Origin: Chitinophagales bacterium
GTDB taxonomy: Bacteria; Bacteroidota; Bacteroidia; Chitinophagales; Saprospiraceae
Length of the DNA: 64,000 nt
Direction of reading: 5' to 3'
Assembly: GCA_013298845.1 (NCBI GenBank)
Contig: JAAFJN010000006.1
Location: 155,797 to 219,796, forward strand
Shown one piece after another: positions 26,272-36,600 of this stretch. The first letter of the stretch is position 1. Each line of letters starts with the position of its first letter. Under the pieces are notes generated by a model. The model was not told the DNA's origin and made no database searches. It saw only the letters and a list, made by a program, of their open reading frames with translations. Both the position numbers and the translations under genes were made by a program.

Positions 26272-26724
26272 CTAAACGTATTTCGTTTGATTTTTGTCCA
26301 AAACAATATCTTTTAATTCTTTCAGGAAAGCGTATTGTTCGGGCATAACGCGTTTAAAAGCGTCTTTTACGGCGATATAGGTGCCTTTGTCGAGGTCGGG
26401 TACCAAATTTTTAAGGTGTTGTTTGGCTTTTTCTTTGGCAACGCGATAGTCCTCGTACATGAGGGCGCGCAACGAAGGAATTTCGTGCCAATCAGCTTCA
26501 ATGGCGATGGCCTTGCGCGCTTCGCCGTGCTGATTGGTAACGGACTCCAATTCGATACTGTTGGTAGCAGCCATTAAATATTCGGATACGTCGGCAACGG
26601 GCATGGCGGTTTTTTCCGCTCCCGGATGTTCACTGGTGGGATTCACCAAAAAAACTTCTAAACCTTGCTCGCGCACCCGGTAAATGATCACGTCGTGTTG
26701 CTCGTTCTGCTGCATAAAATCCAA
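26272..26724 (-). CDS. Conserved hypothetical protein
   Basis: A 150-residue soluble protein I do not recognise with confidence. It begins MDFMQQNEQHDVIIYRVREQ, continues with beta-type sequence (LEVFLVNPTSEHPG) and ends in a helical half with LRALMYEDYRVAKEKAKQHL and KDAFKRVMPEQYAFLKELKDI. The first strands resemble the opening of NUDIX hydrolases (IIYR...EVFLVNP), but there is no Nudix box, so I do not assign it. The fourth codon Met is an alternative start. It is flanked by a heptamer element at its stop codon and a long hairpin upstream. Confidence 0.72.
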   Translation of the reverse strand: MDFMQQNEQHDVIIYRVREQGLEVFLVNPTSEHPGAEKTAMPVADVSEYLMAATNSIELESVTNQHGEARKAIAIEADWHEIPSLRALMYEDYRVAKEKAKQHLKNLVPDLDKGTYIAVKDAFKRVMPEQYAFLKELKDIVLDKNQTKYV

Positions 26725-26754
26725 TCAATAAAAAAATTTAAACGGTATTTGCGT

Positions 26755-26827
26755 AAAAACGCCTTTAGTTTGTTTAATGTTTTGCTTTTGAGTAGCAATT
26801 TTTATTAAACAAGCCAAAGGCGTTTTT
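26755..26827. terminator. Long inverted repeat, probable terminator of the metalloprotease gene
   Basis: Two 24-base arms (26755-26778 and 26804-26827) pair with two mismatches around AAAAACGCCTTT, separated by 25 bases that contain a small inner hairpin (TTGCT/AGCAA). On the minus strand the arm ends in a T-rich run. It lies 70 bases after the stop of the gene at 26899 and 30 bases before the start of the gene at 26724. Confidence 0.55.
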
Positions 26828-26898
26828 GTTCCCGTGCGGCAAAGGTATTAACAAATTTGATACCCGGCCGACATTATTCCGACGGTTTTAGTCGAATT

Positions 26899-29800
26899 TT
26901 ATCGCAAGATTAATTTTTCCACCCGAACGCCGTATTGGCCGCTGATTTGGGCTACGTACAAACCGCGGGGCAAATTACCCACCGGAATTTGCTGGCGCGT
27001 GGTACCGGCGGGTAATACTTCCTGGTGAACCAGTTGGCCCGAAATATTGTACAGGGCCACCTGCAAATTATCCCCAACGGGCTGCTCCAGATTGATCCAA
27101 ACGGCAGTATTGGCGGGGTTAGGCGCTAATTTGAAGCCGTAGGCCGCGTTTACTTCTTTGGCATCCACCGCAATTTGAATCAAAAATACTGGTGTGCCCA
27201 GGTAACCGCCGCTGCCGTCGGTAACCACAAAACGGAAATAATCGGAAGCCTCGCCCGATCCGTAATTGTAGTAACGAATGTTGCCGTTGTCAATATCCGT
27301 TTGGGTAAACGATTGACCTTGCTCCAATTTGACAAAATTTTTGGTGAGTTCACCAAAATAGGGAACCGTCAACAGCGTAAAAATCAACTGGTCGTGGGTA
27401 TTATCAGGGTCATTGACCAGCAACAAATCCGGGCTGATGCCTTTGTTGGTGCCACTTTCCAGCGCCAATCCGTTGTTATTAATCACCACCGGCGGGTTTA
27501 CCTCCAGCGATTGGCAAATATCCAGTTGCAGCGCATCCAGCGAACCGCCTTCACCGGCAACCTGATCTTTGGCTTTTAATACCCAAAGCCCTTGCGCATT
27601 TTGGCCAATAAACTGGGCCAACGGCGTTTGTGGGCGCACGTAAGTGCCGCCGGTGTTGTTGGGCGGACAGGTAAACGCGTTGGGCGCACTATCGTCGAGG
27701 CTAAGGTCAAATACCCCGTTGTAACCGGCGCACCGGCTTTTAAACAGCGTTACTTCGGTACCCGACGGCGAGGTAAGGCGTACGTCGAGGTCAGAAAATT
27801 CGCCGTGGAACCCTTTCAATTGTTTGATATTGATGTCGGTAATGACGGTATTGGCCAATAATTCGATTTTGGATTCGATGGTGGAAACAATACTGGGTGG
27901 CACGTTTTTGGGCAAATCCGGCGCGCCAAATGTGTTACAGGTTTCCGACAGAGTGGAGAAGAAAAACGGCTCCGTCCAGGCGTGGGGGCTGCATACGTTA
28001 TTGGGGCGAATGCGCCAGAAATACGCCTGGTTTTTGTCCAAAAGGAAAGGTATTTTAAAGGTATCTACCTGGGTATTGGTTTTGGTGGCCACAATGGAGG
28101 CGGGGTCAAACGACGGGTTTTTGGCCAATTGTAAATTGTAAGAATCCGCGTCGTCGGCTTTGGTCCAGCGCAAAATTTGGGATTGCACCATGTTGGTACT
28201 GCCATCAACGGGGGTAGAAAGGCCCATCGTGGAGAAATCATTGGTAAAGGTGGTGATTGTAACGGGAAACGTCACATCGAGGGCACCACTGGCCGATACT
28301 TTTACGTTGAACGAGTACGTACCGGCTACGGTTACGGCCTCCATGTTAACGTTCAATACCGCCGATTGACCGGGCTGAACGGTATTGGTGCTGAGGCTTA
28401 CCACCGCTTCGGCGGGCAAATCGCCGGGGATAATACTGATGGTCGCGGGGTTGTTAAAGCCCAATACGGAAGCCGTGAGTACATCGGCGGTGAAGTTGTC
28501 GGGCAAACAAATCGAGGCACTGTTTTCGCTCATGGCCGCCGTGAACGACGGTTGCGAAGGTGCTTGAATTTTGAAATTGGCGTTAGAAACATCAAAAAAG
28601 ATGTTATCGGCGGCATCTACGCGGATACGGGCCTTGGTGGTGACGTTATCGGGCACGCTAACGAGGTGTTCGCCGTCGTTACTAACGTCGGTCGCCAGGG
28701 TAATGGGCCAGGTAAGGCCGCCGTCGGTGCTGAGGCGAATATTGACTTTTTTGCAATTAACGGGGGCGTTAAAAGTATTAGCCACGTCCCATTTTACGGT
28801 GGCGAATTCGCCTACTTTCCAAATATCAGAAGTGGCGTTGGGCGATTGCACGAGGAATGGCCCGGCCAGTTCGGTGGCTTTAAATGCCACATCTTTCCAA
28901 CCCACACCGCCATCTACCCGGTTATCGCGGGCGCTCAAACGAAAATCCAGATCACGGGTGTACGTGGGCAATTGTTCCGTCAAATCGGATGTATTGTTCA
29001 AAATACTGCTTAACTGCGGGAAATAGCGGTTAGTTTTATCGCTGGGAGGGCGGGTTCTGAAAATCGGAACATCGCCAACGGGGGATTCCAACGGCGTTTC
29101 GAGGCCCGTATTCATTTGCTCCCAACAGTACGAGAGGCTGTCGCCATCGGCATCGGTTGCCGAGCCATCGAGTTCAAAAGGTGTTAAAACCGGGATAAAA
29201 AAGTCATTGGTATATTCGAGGGTCACTTCCGGTTTGTGGTTGGTTGTTTCGAGGAACGTACCACAGTTAGCGCCCAAAAGTGCAGTATAATAAAACGCAA
29301 TTTCTTCGATGGAACCGGCGTGGAAATACAGATCCGAGTCGTTGGCTACGTTATCGCTGCCGCAAGCCCCGGCGTATGACATGATGGTGGAGCCGCTACC
29401 CGGTTCAAAGGCGCTGGCGCCGTTGCGGCCATTGCCACCGCCGCAGCGGTTCCAGGTGTGTCCACCACCCAATTGGTGGCCTACTTCCTGCCCGATGGTA
29501 TTGACAAAGTTGGCGCCGTAGTCAATGGAAGCAAAACCCGTGGAAACCCCTTCGGCTTTTGACGATTGCACGCAGCCGTTGCCAATGGTACCGGCAACGC
29601 CCAGGATGCCACCAGCCGTAGCCGGGTCGTAACGCGAATACACGTGCGCAATATCGTAGTTATTAATGCCAATAAAACCATTGATTACCAATGCGTTTTG
29701 CGACAGCAGTGCCAATGGGTTGGTGCTGGGGAAGGGGTCGGTAGTGGGGTTAAAAAAGGCAACATCCACGCTTTTTTCCACCAACTGGAGGCGCAATGCG

Positions 29801-30561
29801 ATATCGCGTTCAAAAATACTGTTTACCCAGTTGGTGTATTCTACCACCCCGGCAAATGCACCTTCCTGGGTGCCGCCGTGGTCCTGACCAAATTCGCCCG
29901 TACAGGATACGGCGAAGCGATATACTTTCATTTTGACCAGTTCGGCGCTGGTGCGGTCGGCAACGGGTTCACTGGCCAATGCCGGAGCCACCGGATCGGT
30001 GTTGATGACCGCGTTGGGCGCAATACCACGCGAAAGGCCCTGGGGCAGGGTTTCGGTGGGCACGGCATCTTGGTTATAGGCGATGTAGTATTGGGTTTGG
30101 CCATTGTAATAAGGTTCTACCAAACCTACGTTACCGTCGTTGCGCAAAATCATCAGGCGGAAGCCGCGAACGGTGATGCTGCCGCGCATGGTGACGTTGG
30201 GGTTGCGCAGAGAGCGGCCCGCAAACGTGCGAATTTCGGGGTGCTTTTCGTACACGGCCGGTTCGCAGGTCTGCACGTTGTACACGGTAAAATCTTCGGT
30301 GCCGCCGTCGGGCATGGGTACCGATATGATGATGTTGTTGTTGTAATACGCCGCCGGGGTAAACTCCATGGGCGCGGCTTTAATAACCGCCGACACCTGA
30401 GAAAGTTGAAGTTCCCAGGCGCTGTATAGCCCCGGCAGCCAGGTGCGTTCCTGCGCATTTTCGGGAGCGGTTAACACGCCCCGAACCGGGGTAAAATATT
30501 GCTGTGCCTGTACTCCCAATCCAGCCAACAGGCAGAAGACGAGTAATAGTTTGCTTTTCAT
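26899..30561 (-). CDS. T9SS-secreted reprolysin-like metalloprotease homologue with altered zinc motif
   Basis: A 1220-residue secreted protein from MKSKLLLVFCLLAGL (30561); the longer frame to 30633 adds a non-signal N terminus. Domains in order: signal peptide; propeptide-like region (about 25-190); reprolysin-type M12B metalloprotease (about 195-430), including EPGSGSTIMSYAGACGSDN; a cell-adhesion-like region with WKVGEFATVKWDVANT; a fibronectin-like segment; a P/Homo B domain (SDLDVRLTSPSGTEVTLF); a CSPG-like repeat (LLLVNDPDNTHDQLIFTLL); and a T9SS sorting tail (APNPANTAVWINL...GLYVAQISG). The zinc site reads QEVGHQLGGGH at residues 358-368: the first His of HExxHxxGxxH is Gln (codon CAG at 29488-29490). 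It may be inactive or bind metal differently. Confidence 0.87.
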   Translation of the reverse strand: MKSKLLLVFCLLAGLGVQAQQYFTPVRGVLTAPENAQERTWLPGLYSAWELQLSQVSAVIKAAPMEFTPAAYYNNNIIISVPMPDGGTEDFTVYNVQTCEPAVYEKHPEIRTFAGRSLRNPNVTMRGSITVRGFRLMILRNDGNVGLVEPYYNGQTQYYIAYNQDAVPTETLPQGLSRGIAPNAVINTDPVAPALASEPVADRTSAELVKMKVYRFAVSCTGEFGQDHGGTQEGAFAGVVEYTNWVNSIFERDIALRLQLVEKSVDVAFFNPTTDPFPSTNPLALLSQNALVINGFIGINNYDIAHVYSRYDPATAGGILGVAGTIGNGCVQSSKAEGVSTGFASIDYGANFVNTIGQEVGHQLGGGHTWNRCGGGNGRNGASAFEPGSGSTIMSYAGACGSDNVANDSDLYFHAGSIEEIAFYYTALLGANCGTFLETTNHKPEVTLEYTNDFFIPVLTPFELDGSATDADGDSLSYCWEQMNTGLETPLESPVGDVPIFRTRPPSDKTNRYFPQLSSILNNTSDLTEQLPTYTRDLDFRLSARDNRVDGGVGWKDVAFKATELAGPFLVQSPNATSDIWKVGEFATVKWDVANTFNAPVNCKKVNIRLSTDGGLTWPITLATDVSNDGEHLVSVPDNVTTKARIRVDAADNIFFDVSNANFKIQAPSQPSFTAAMSENSASICLPDNFTADVLTASVLGFNNPATISIIPGDLPAEAVVSLSTNTVQPGQSAVLNVNMEAVTVAGTYSFNVKVSASGALDVTFPVTITTFTNDFSTMGLSTPVDGSTNMVQSQILRWTKADDADSYNLQLAKNPSFDPASIVATKTNTQVDTFKIPFLLDKNQAYFWRIRPNNVCSPHAWTEPFFFSTLSETCNTFGAPDLPKNVPPSIVSTIESKIELLANTVITDINIKQLKGFHGEFSDLDVRLTSPSGTEVTLFKSRCAGYNGVFDLSLDDSAPNAFTCPPNNTGGTYVRPQTPLAQFIGQNAQGLWVLKAKDQVAGEGGSLDALQLDICQSLEVNPPVVINNNGLALESGTNKGISPDLLLVNDPDNTHDQLIFTLLTVPYFGELTKNFVKLEQGQSFTQTDIDNGNIRYYNYGSGEASDYFRFVVTDGSGGYLGTPVFLIQIAVDAKEVNAAYGFKLAPNPANTAVWINLEQPVGDNLQVALYNISGQLVHQEVLPAGTTRQQIPVGNLPRGLYVAQISGQYGVRVEKLILR

Positions 30562-30676
30562 ATGTATCAATCTTATTTGTTTATGTATTGTATTAGGGTG
30601 TAAAATTCTTAAAAAACGTTGCAGTTTGCGCAATGAATTCGATGTTTTGTCAAAAAAAATCGAAAACCGACGGTAA

Positions 30677-31765
30677 TTACTGGTTTTTCATAATTTCGTG
30701 AATCTGAATGGACGCATCGAGAAACAAGATTTTAGGATTGGCATTTCTTTCGATATAATAAGCATTATCGTTCAGAAGGGCCACAATGCTGCCAATTTTT
30801 TCCACGTCCAATACTTTTGCCATGTTTTGGGCGGTAGCCAACTCGTTATCGGGCAGGCGAAGGGTAGTGTTACCAGTCACCACGAGGGCCAGCAATTCGC
30901 GTAAGAAATGCAGGCAATATTGAATAAACTGCTTTTGGTTTTCGCGGCCCATTTTGGCAAATTGTTCGGTCCAACCCACCAATTCGGGGCCATTGCCGCG
31001 CCAGCATTTGCGGAGCCAGTCGAGCATAAACGCCGAGTCGTCGTTGGCTTCGTTATCGGCCAGTTGCAGGGCCTGTCGGAGGTCGCCATCGGCCAGGAAG
31101 GCAATTTGCCGGGCGCGATCGGTGCTCATGCTGCGGCGTTGCTGGATGGTTGTGCTTACTTCTTCGTCGGTAAGGGGGCTTATTTTTACAATTTGGCAGC
31201 GCGAAAGCACCGTTGGCAAAATATCCTCGGTTTTTTCGGCGATAAAAATAAACTGCGTTTGTTCGGGCGGCTCTTCGATGAGTTTGAGCAAACGGTTGGA
31301 TTCTTTGCCCAAAAACTCGGGGCGCCACATGAGCAGGATTTTGTATTTTCCTTCAAATGCGCGCAGGCTGAGTTTTTTAATAATGGCGTTACATTCCTCT
31401 TTGTTAATGTTGCCCTGCTTGTTTTCGGCCCCAATGCGTTGGAGCCAGGTATTCACGTCCATGTAGGGGTTATCGGTAATGGCCGAGCGCCATTCTTTGA
31501 TAAAATCCGTACTGACGGCGTTGGTACCGATGGTGGGGTAGGAGAAGTGAATATCGGGGTGGATATGCTGGTGCGATTTGCGGCAAGCCGAACATTGGCC
31601 ACAGGGTTCGTGGTCAACGGGCGTTTCGCACATCAGGAAACGGGCCAACCAAAGCCCCAGTTCGAGACTGCCCGCACCGGTATTGCCCAGCAGGAGAAGG
31701 GCGTGGGGAACGCGGCCATCTTCCGATAATTTTTGCAGCAGGGCTTTTGTTTGTTGTTGTGCCAA
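30677..31765 (-). CDS. holB: DNA polymerase III delta' subunit
   Basis: A 362-residue clamp-loader subunit. The N terminus has an AAA fold, LLLLGNTGAGSLELGLWLARFL, whose P-loop lacks GKT; delta' subunits are commonly non-hydrolysing. The zinc module CGQCSACRKSHQHIHPD is clear, followed by SLRAFEGKYKILLMWRPEFLG, the helix ESNRLLKLIEEPPEQTQFIF and the sensor LPTVLSRCQIVKI, where the SRC motif supplies the arginine finger to neighbouring subunits. It acts in the cytoplasm to load the sliding clamp. It lies 4 bases downstream of the small lipoprotein gene on the same strand. Confidence 0.93.
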   Translation of the reverse strand: MAQQQTKALLQKLSEDGRVPHALLLLGNTGAGSLELGLWLARFLMCETPVDHEPCGQCSACRKSHQHIHPDIHFSYPTIGTNAVSTDFIKEWRSAITDNPYMDVNTWLQRIGAENKQGNINKEECNAIIKKLSLRAFEGKYKILLMWRPEFLGKESNRLLKLIEEPPEQTQFIFIAEKTEDILPTVLSRCQIVKISPLTDEEVSTTIQQRRSMSTDRARQIAFLADGDLRQALQLADNEANDDSAFMLDWLRKCWRGNGPELVGWTEQFAKMGRENQKQFIQYCLHFLRELLALVVTGNTTLRLPDNELATAQNMAKVLDVEKIGSIVALLNDNAYYIERNANPKILFLDASIQIHEIMKNQ

Positions 31766-31769
31766 GTTG

Positions 31770-32465
31770 TTAGTTAGTGACGGTTAAAGTGTCGGTTTTT
31801 GAATAAAATTCCATCACGGCGCGCGCATTAACGGGGCCAATTTGGGCTTTGGCCAATTTTTTACGCACGACGTAAAGGGTCCAGGTGCCGGGGGAGAGTT
31901 CTTTCATTTTGCCCGCCGGGAAGTCAATTTTGGGGTAATTCCCTTGAATATAGACTTCCATGGGCACGGTAAGGTGTTGGGTGGGGTTTTCCCAAAGCAG
32001 CACCAATGACTCGCCTTTTTCCAGTCCTCTGGATTCCCACGTAAAGGTAGCAGGTTTACTGTTGGAAATGGTTTTTGAGCCGAAACCAAAATTTTTGATG
32101 TCGTTCATTTGTACCACAAACTCTACGCGTTGCTTTTGGGCATCTTCCCAGGCAAACTGGTGTTTTTCGCGGTATTCGCCCGGGAATTCTTTAAAATAGG
32201 TCAATCCCTGGTTGGGCATCAAGGCCATGTTGGTGCCCTGATATTTCATGCCGCCGGGCACTTCTACGGGGTGTACGGTGGTGTCGTTAATGGCACCGGT
32301 TGCCTCGCCAACGGTGGACATGGTTGCTTCGGCGCGGATGCGGCCTTCGCCCTCCAATACCCGGATATAGCAGGTTAAATTACGTTTATCGGCGGCTTCT
32401 TTGTTGCCGTTGGTGCACGCGCTTATGTTTAAAATGGTCAATACTGAAAAAAAGAATAGCCTCAT
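31770..32465 (-). CDS. Lipoprotein of unknown function
   Basis: A 231-residue lipoprotein: the signal sequence ends ILNISAC with a good lipobox (C17). The mature part is beta-rich, with LTCYIRVLEGEGRIRAEATM, FAWEDAQKQRVEFVVQMNDI, FTWESRGLEKGESLVLLWEN and a C-terminal VVRKKLAKAQIGPVNARAVMEF. I recognise no catalytic motif. The protein is probably anchored at the envelope. It is 4 bases upstream of holB, so they are likely co-transcribed; nothing links the two functionally. Confidence 0.78.
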   Translation of the reverse strand: MRLFFFSVLTILNISACTNGNKEAADKRNLTCYIRVLEGEGRIRAEATMSTVGEATGAINDTTVHPVEVPGGMKYQGTNMALMPNQGLTYFKEFPGEYREKHQFAWEDAQKQRVEFVVQMNDIKNFGFGSKTISNSKPATFTWESRGLEKGESLVLLWENPTQHLTVPMEVYIQGNYPKIDFPAGKMKELSPGTWTLYVVRKKLAKAQIGPVNARAVMEFYSKTDTLTVTN

Positions 32466-32637
32466 GTGTTTGAATAAATATCTTTGCTCCGAAATTTTAC
32501 CAGTTGTTATACTGGACAGTGCAAAGTTCCGACGGATAATTGGATTTTTTATGTTTGTTCGCGAAACGAATGCCGGGCTTCAATCACCCAAAAGCGCCAT
32601 TCACACAATTACACCTTATACTATAGTCAGTAATAAA

Positions 32638-32645
32638 TACTTTTG
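32638..32645 (+). promoter_or_regulatory. -7 element for the D-2-hydroxyacid dehydrogenase gene
   Basis: TACTTTTG fits TAnnTTTG and ends 9 bases before the chosen ATG at 32655, suggesting a near-leaderless transcript. Confidence 0.45.
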
Positions 32646-32654
32646 AGACTGCAA

Positions 32655-33614
32655 ATGAGCGAAAAAAAAGTGCTGATAACGGATGATTGCCATCCGTACC
32701 TGATTGAATCGTTAACAAACATGGGCTATACCTGCGATTTCCTGCCGGATATAACCCCCGAAAAAACCCTGGAAATCATCCCCCATTACGAAGGGTTAAT
32801 TATCAATAGCAAAATAGACGTTAACCGGAGTTTTCTGGACCGCGCTGTTTGCCTGAAATTTGTGGGGCGTTTGGGATCGGGAATGGAGGTGGTAGATCGC
32901 CCTTACGCCGTCGAAAAAGGTGTTTTTGTGATGAGCAGCCCCGAAGGAAACCGCAACGCAGTGGGCGAACAGGCCTTGGGAATGTTGTTGAGTTTGGCCA
33001 ATAATTTGTGCCGTGCCGACCGCGAAGTACGGCAGATGATTTGGGAAAGAGAAGCGCGTCGCGGGTGGGAATTGATGGGGAAAACGATTGGAATTGTCGG
33101 ATTTGGGCATACCGGAAGGAGTTTTGCCGCCAAACTTGCTGGCTTTGGGATGGAGGTGCTGGTGTACGATAAATACCAAAACCACGGATACGCCCACCAT
33201 TTCCCTTGGGTCAAAGAAGTGCAAGATTTAGAGGCGATACAGAAATATTCACAAATCATTAGCTTACATTTGCCCCTTAATTCTGAAACCAGGCACTTGG
33301 TTAATCAAAATTTTATCGAAAAGTGCCAGAATGCATTCGTTCTTATCAATACATCAAGGGGGAAAATTGTAGATACATTGTCGGTGGTGGAAGCATTGGA
33401 AAATGGCAAAATGAGGGGAGCATGTCTCGATGTATTTGAAAATGAAAAACCAAAAACATATACAGAGGAAGAAACAAAATTATACAAAAGGTTATATCAG
33501 TTGGACAATGTGGTACTCGCACCCCATATCGCCGGTTGGACCCACGAATCCAAACGCCGCATGGCCGAGATGCTCATTGAAAAGTTGACCAAGTCAAAAA
33601 ATAATAATCATTAA
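32655..33614 (+). CDS. D-2-hydroxyacid dehydrogenase (phosphoglycerate dehydrogenase-like)
   Basis: A 319-residue NAD-dependent dehydrogenase. The nucleotide fold shows GKTIGIVGFGHTGRSFA with GxGxxG, followed by the acidic residue in VLVYDKYQ. Catalytic residues fit the family: Arg in INTSRGKIVD, Glu in CLDVFENEKP and His in VVLAPHIAGWT. The substrate-facing loop VGRLGSGMEVVD is also typical. It is most like SerA-type enzymes acting on 3-phosphoglycerate or a related hydroxyacid, but lacks regulatory ACT domains, so the substrate is uncertain. I start at the second Met because a promoter box overlaps the region just upstream. It sits 13 bases before the TonB receptor gene; a shared transcript is possible. 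Confidence 0.87.
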   Translation: MSEKKVLITDDCHPYLIESLTNMGYTCDFLPDITPEKTLEIIPHYEGLIINSKIDVNRSFLDRAVCLKFVGRLGSGMEVVDRPYAVEKGVFVMSSPEGNRNAVGEQALGMLLSLANNLCRADREVRQMIWEREARRGWELMGKTIGIVGFGHTGRSFAAKLAGFGMEVLVYDKYQNHGYAHHFPWVKEVQDLEAIQKYSQIISLHLPLNSETRHLVNQNFIEKCQNAFVLINTSRGKIVDTLSVVEALENGKMRGACLDVFENEKPKTYTEEETKLYKRLYQLDNVVLAPHIAGWTHESKRRMAEMLIEKLTKSKNNNH

Positions 33615-33627
33615 TCAATCATTTTAT

Positions 33628-36600
33628 ATGGTACGTTCTTTACTACTAACGCTGATGTTACTCCTCGGGTGGAGTGTGGCAGAAGCCCAAACTTTCCTGC
33701 AAGGGAAAGCGACGGATGCCGACTCCAAAGAAGAGCTCATTGGTGCTTCAGTTAAAGTCCTGAAAGGGACAAACGTCGTTCGCGGCGCAATTACGGATGT
33801 TTCGGGTAACTTCCGTATTCCTCTTGATCCGGGCTCTTATACCATTGAGGTAGGCTACACGGGTTATACTACACTCCGCCAGGAGGGCGTTCAGGTATTG
33901 ACAGGTGAGATTAACTCCCTTAATTTTGAACTCCAGCCCAGCAGCGGAACCAACTTAACTACGGTTGAGGTAGTCTCTTACAAGGTACCCCTGATCAAAC
34001 AGGACCAAACTTCTGGTGGTCAAACCCTCACTTCGGAAACGATCAAAAACCTGCCAACAAGGAGTGTAAACGCCATTGTTGCCACCACAGCAGGTACTTC
34101 TTCGATTGACGGTGGTGACGTGAGTATCAAAGGTTCGCGTTCTAACGCTACCAACTACTACGTGGATGGTATTCGCGTAGCCGGCAGCACGGTACCCGTA
34201 CAAGACATCGAACAGTTACAGGTTGTAACGGGTGGTTTGGGTGCCGAGTACGGTGACGTAACCGGTGGTGTTATCTCGATCCTCACCAAAGGCCCGGCCA
34301 GCGAATTTAGCGGCTACGCCGAGGTGGAAAACTCCCACGGTCTTGATCCTTACGGATGGTTTCTGGCTACGGCTAACATGAGCGGCCCCATCCTGAAGAC
34401 CAAAGCCAAAGAGGGCAAACCCAGCCGTACAATCATCGGTTTCCGTCTTTCGGGTCAGTACAATACCCAAAAAGACGACGATCCGCCAGCGTTGCGTGTT
34501 GCGCGTGCCAAAGGTAAGTTTCTGGGGCACGACAAACCATTCGGCAGCCAGTTCGAGGAGGGTAGCGTTCTGGATAACCTTCAGCAGCACCCTTTGAGCA
34601 GCAACCGTGGTACCATCATCAATACCGCAGAAAACTTCACCAGCGACAGCGTTGATATGATGCGCTACCGTCCGTTTGAAGGCCGTCGTGATATTGACCT
34701 GACCGGTAAATTGGACTTCCGTTTTACCGATAAAATTGACATGAGTTTCACCGGTACTTACCGGGATACCCGTAATCAATTTACACCGGGTGGTTATGGC
34801 AGCAGCCACTGGCAAGTGTTGAACGCGCACAACAACCCAACGCGTTACAACCAACGCAAACGCGTATTGGGTCGTTTCCGCCACCGTTTGGGTGACCCCA
34901 CGCGGGAGGCCGAAAACAAAAGCAAATTTGGGATCGCCAACGCCAGTTACCAGGTGCAGTTTGGTTACGAACGCGGCAACGAGCGCGTATCGGACCCACG
35001 CCACGGCGATAACTATTTTAACTACGGCTACCTCGGTAAATTCAAATACGAGTTGGATACTACCATTATTCCGGTAGGCCCAGAGTTGTTGCACGTAGGT
35101 TACGGTGAAATTTTCACCGGTTTTGAATCGGGCGGTATCAACCCCGGTCTCGAAGCGTACAATGAATTTGCCAACCCGGAGAACATCAACTCGTTCTTTG
35201 TTCAGAACGGTCGTTTCTCTAACGTATATGACGATATTTGGAGCGGTATGCACGCGAATATTAACCGCGTGTACAACCAGGCTCAAAAATCAGAAAATGA
35301 CATTTTCACGTTGAATGCTTCTACGAACTTTGACTTGAAATTGGGTAAAACCGGCGTTCACAACATCCAGTTTGGTTTGTTGAACGAACAACGGATTGAC
35401 CGCTCCTGGGATTTGCGCCCATCTACCTTGTGGGATTTGGCGCGCCAGTTGGCCAACCGTCACTTCAACGGCTTGTGCGATACTTGTCCACCCATCGACG
35501 TGAAAATTGTAGACGGTATTCCCGTTGATATTAACCCTTACCTCATCGCTCCCCAAACTGACGCGCGTTTCTACAAAGAACTCCGCAAATCTTTGGGTGT
35601 ATCCGAGCAAGTATGGGTGAACCCATTGGAATTGACACCAGATCAGTTGAACCTGAGCATGTTCTCGGCGCAGGAATTGACCGACCTTGATGGTGGTCGT
35701 TTGACTTATTACGGTTATGATTACCTCGGCAATCGCCTGGGTGGTGGATTTACGTTTAACGACTTCTTTACCAGCCGCAATGCCGACGGTGTACGCGATT
35801 TCCCCATTGCACCGTTGACTCCTTTGTACCAAGCCGCTTACATCAAAGACAAGTTCACCTTTAATAAGATGATCTTTAGTCTTGGTATGCGCGTTGAGCG
35901 TTTTGACCTCAATACCCGTGTATTGAAAGATCAATACTCTTTGTACGAAATCATGGATGCCAATACCTTCTTTAATCAGTACGGCGGTAACCGCCCGAAT
36001 GGTATCGGTGATGATTTCAAAGTATACACCAAAGACGGCGATAAAGTAGTAGAAGTAGTGGCTTTCCGCGATGGTAACCAATGGTATACCAACAACGGTT
36101 TGCAGGTAAACGACCCGAACCTCATTTTTGGTGGTCAGGCCGTTAAGCCCATCTACCTCGACGGCGAAAATGCCGATATCCGCAGCGAAAGTTTTGATCC
36201 AAACAGTTCATTCGCGGATTACACGCCACAAATTAACTGGTTGCCCCGTTTGGCATTCTCGTTCCCGATTAACAAAGACGCGAACTTCTTTGCCCACTAC
36301 GACGTATTGGTACAGCGCCCACCCAGCAACTGGGAGGTAACACCGCTGAACTACTACTACTTCTACGTGAACGGACGTACGCCACGTAACAACGCCAACC
36401 TCCGTCCGGAGCGCGTAATTGATTACGAAGTAGGTTTCCAACAAAAATTGAACGAAGTATCTGCGTTGAAATTCTCGGCTTACTACCGCGAAATGCGCGA
36501 TATGATTCAGGAGCGTTTTGTGAACTACGTACCGGTAATTGGTCGTTACGGCACTTCTGATAACATTGACTTTGGTACCGTAAAAGGTTTTACCACGCAA

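Noticed and set aside
26272..26724. NUDIX hydrolase
   Set aside because: The first strands look similar, but no Nudix box (GxxxxxExxxxxxxREUxEExGU) is present.
30677..31765. Broken P-loop in holB as a pseudogene sign
   Set aside because: Delta' subunits often lack a functional Walker A, and the remaining motifs and length are normal.
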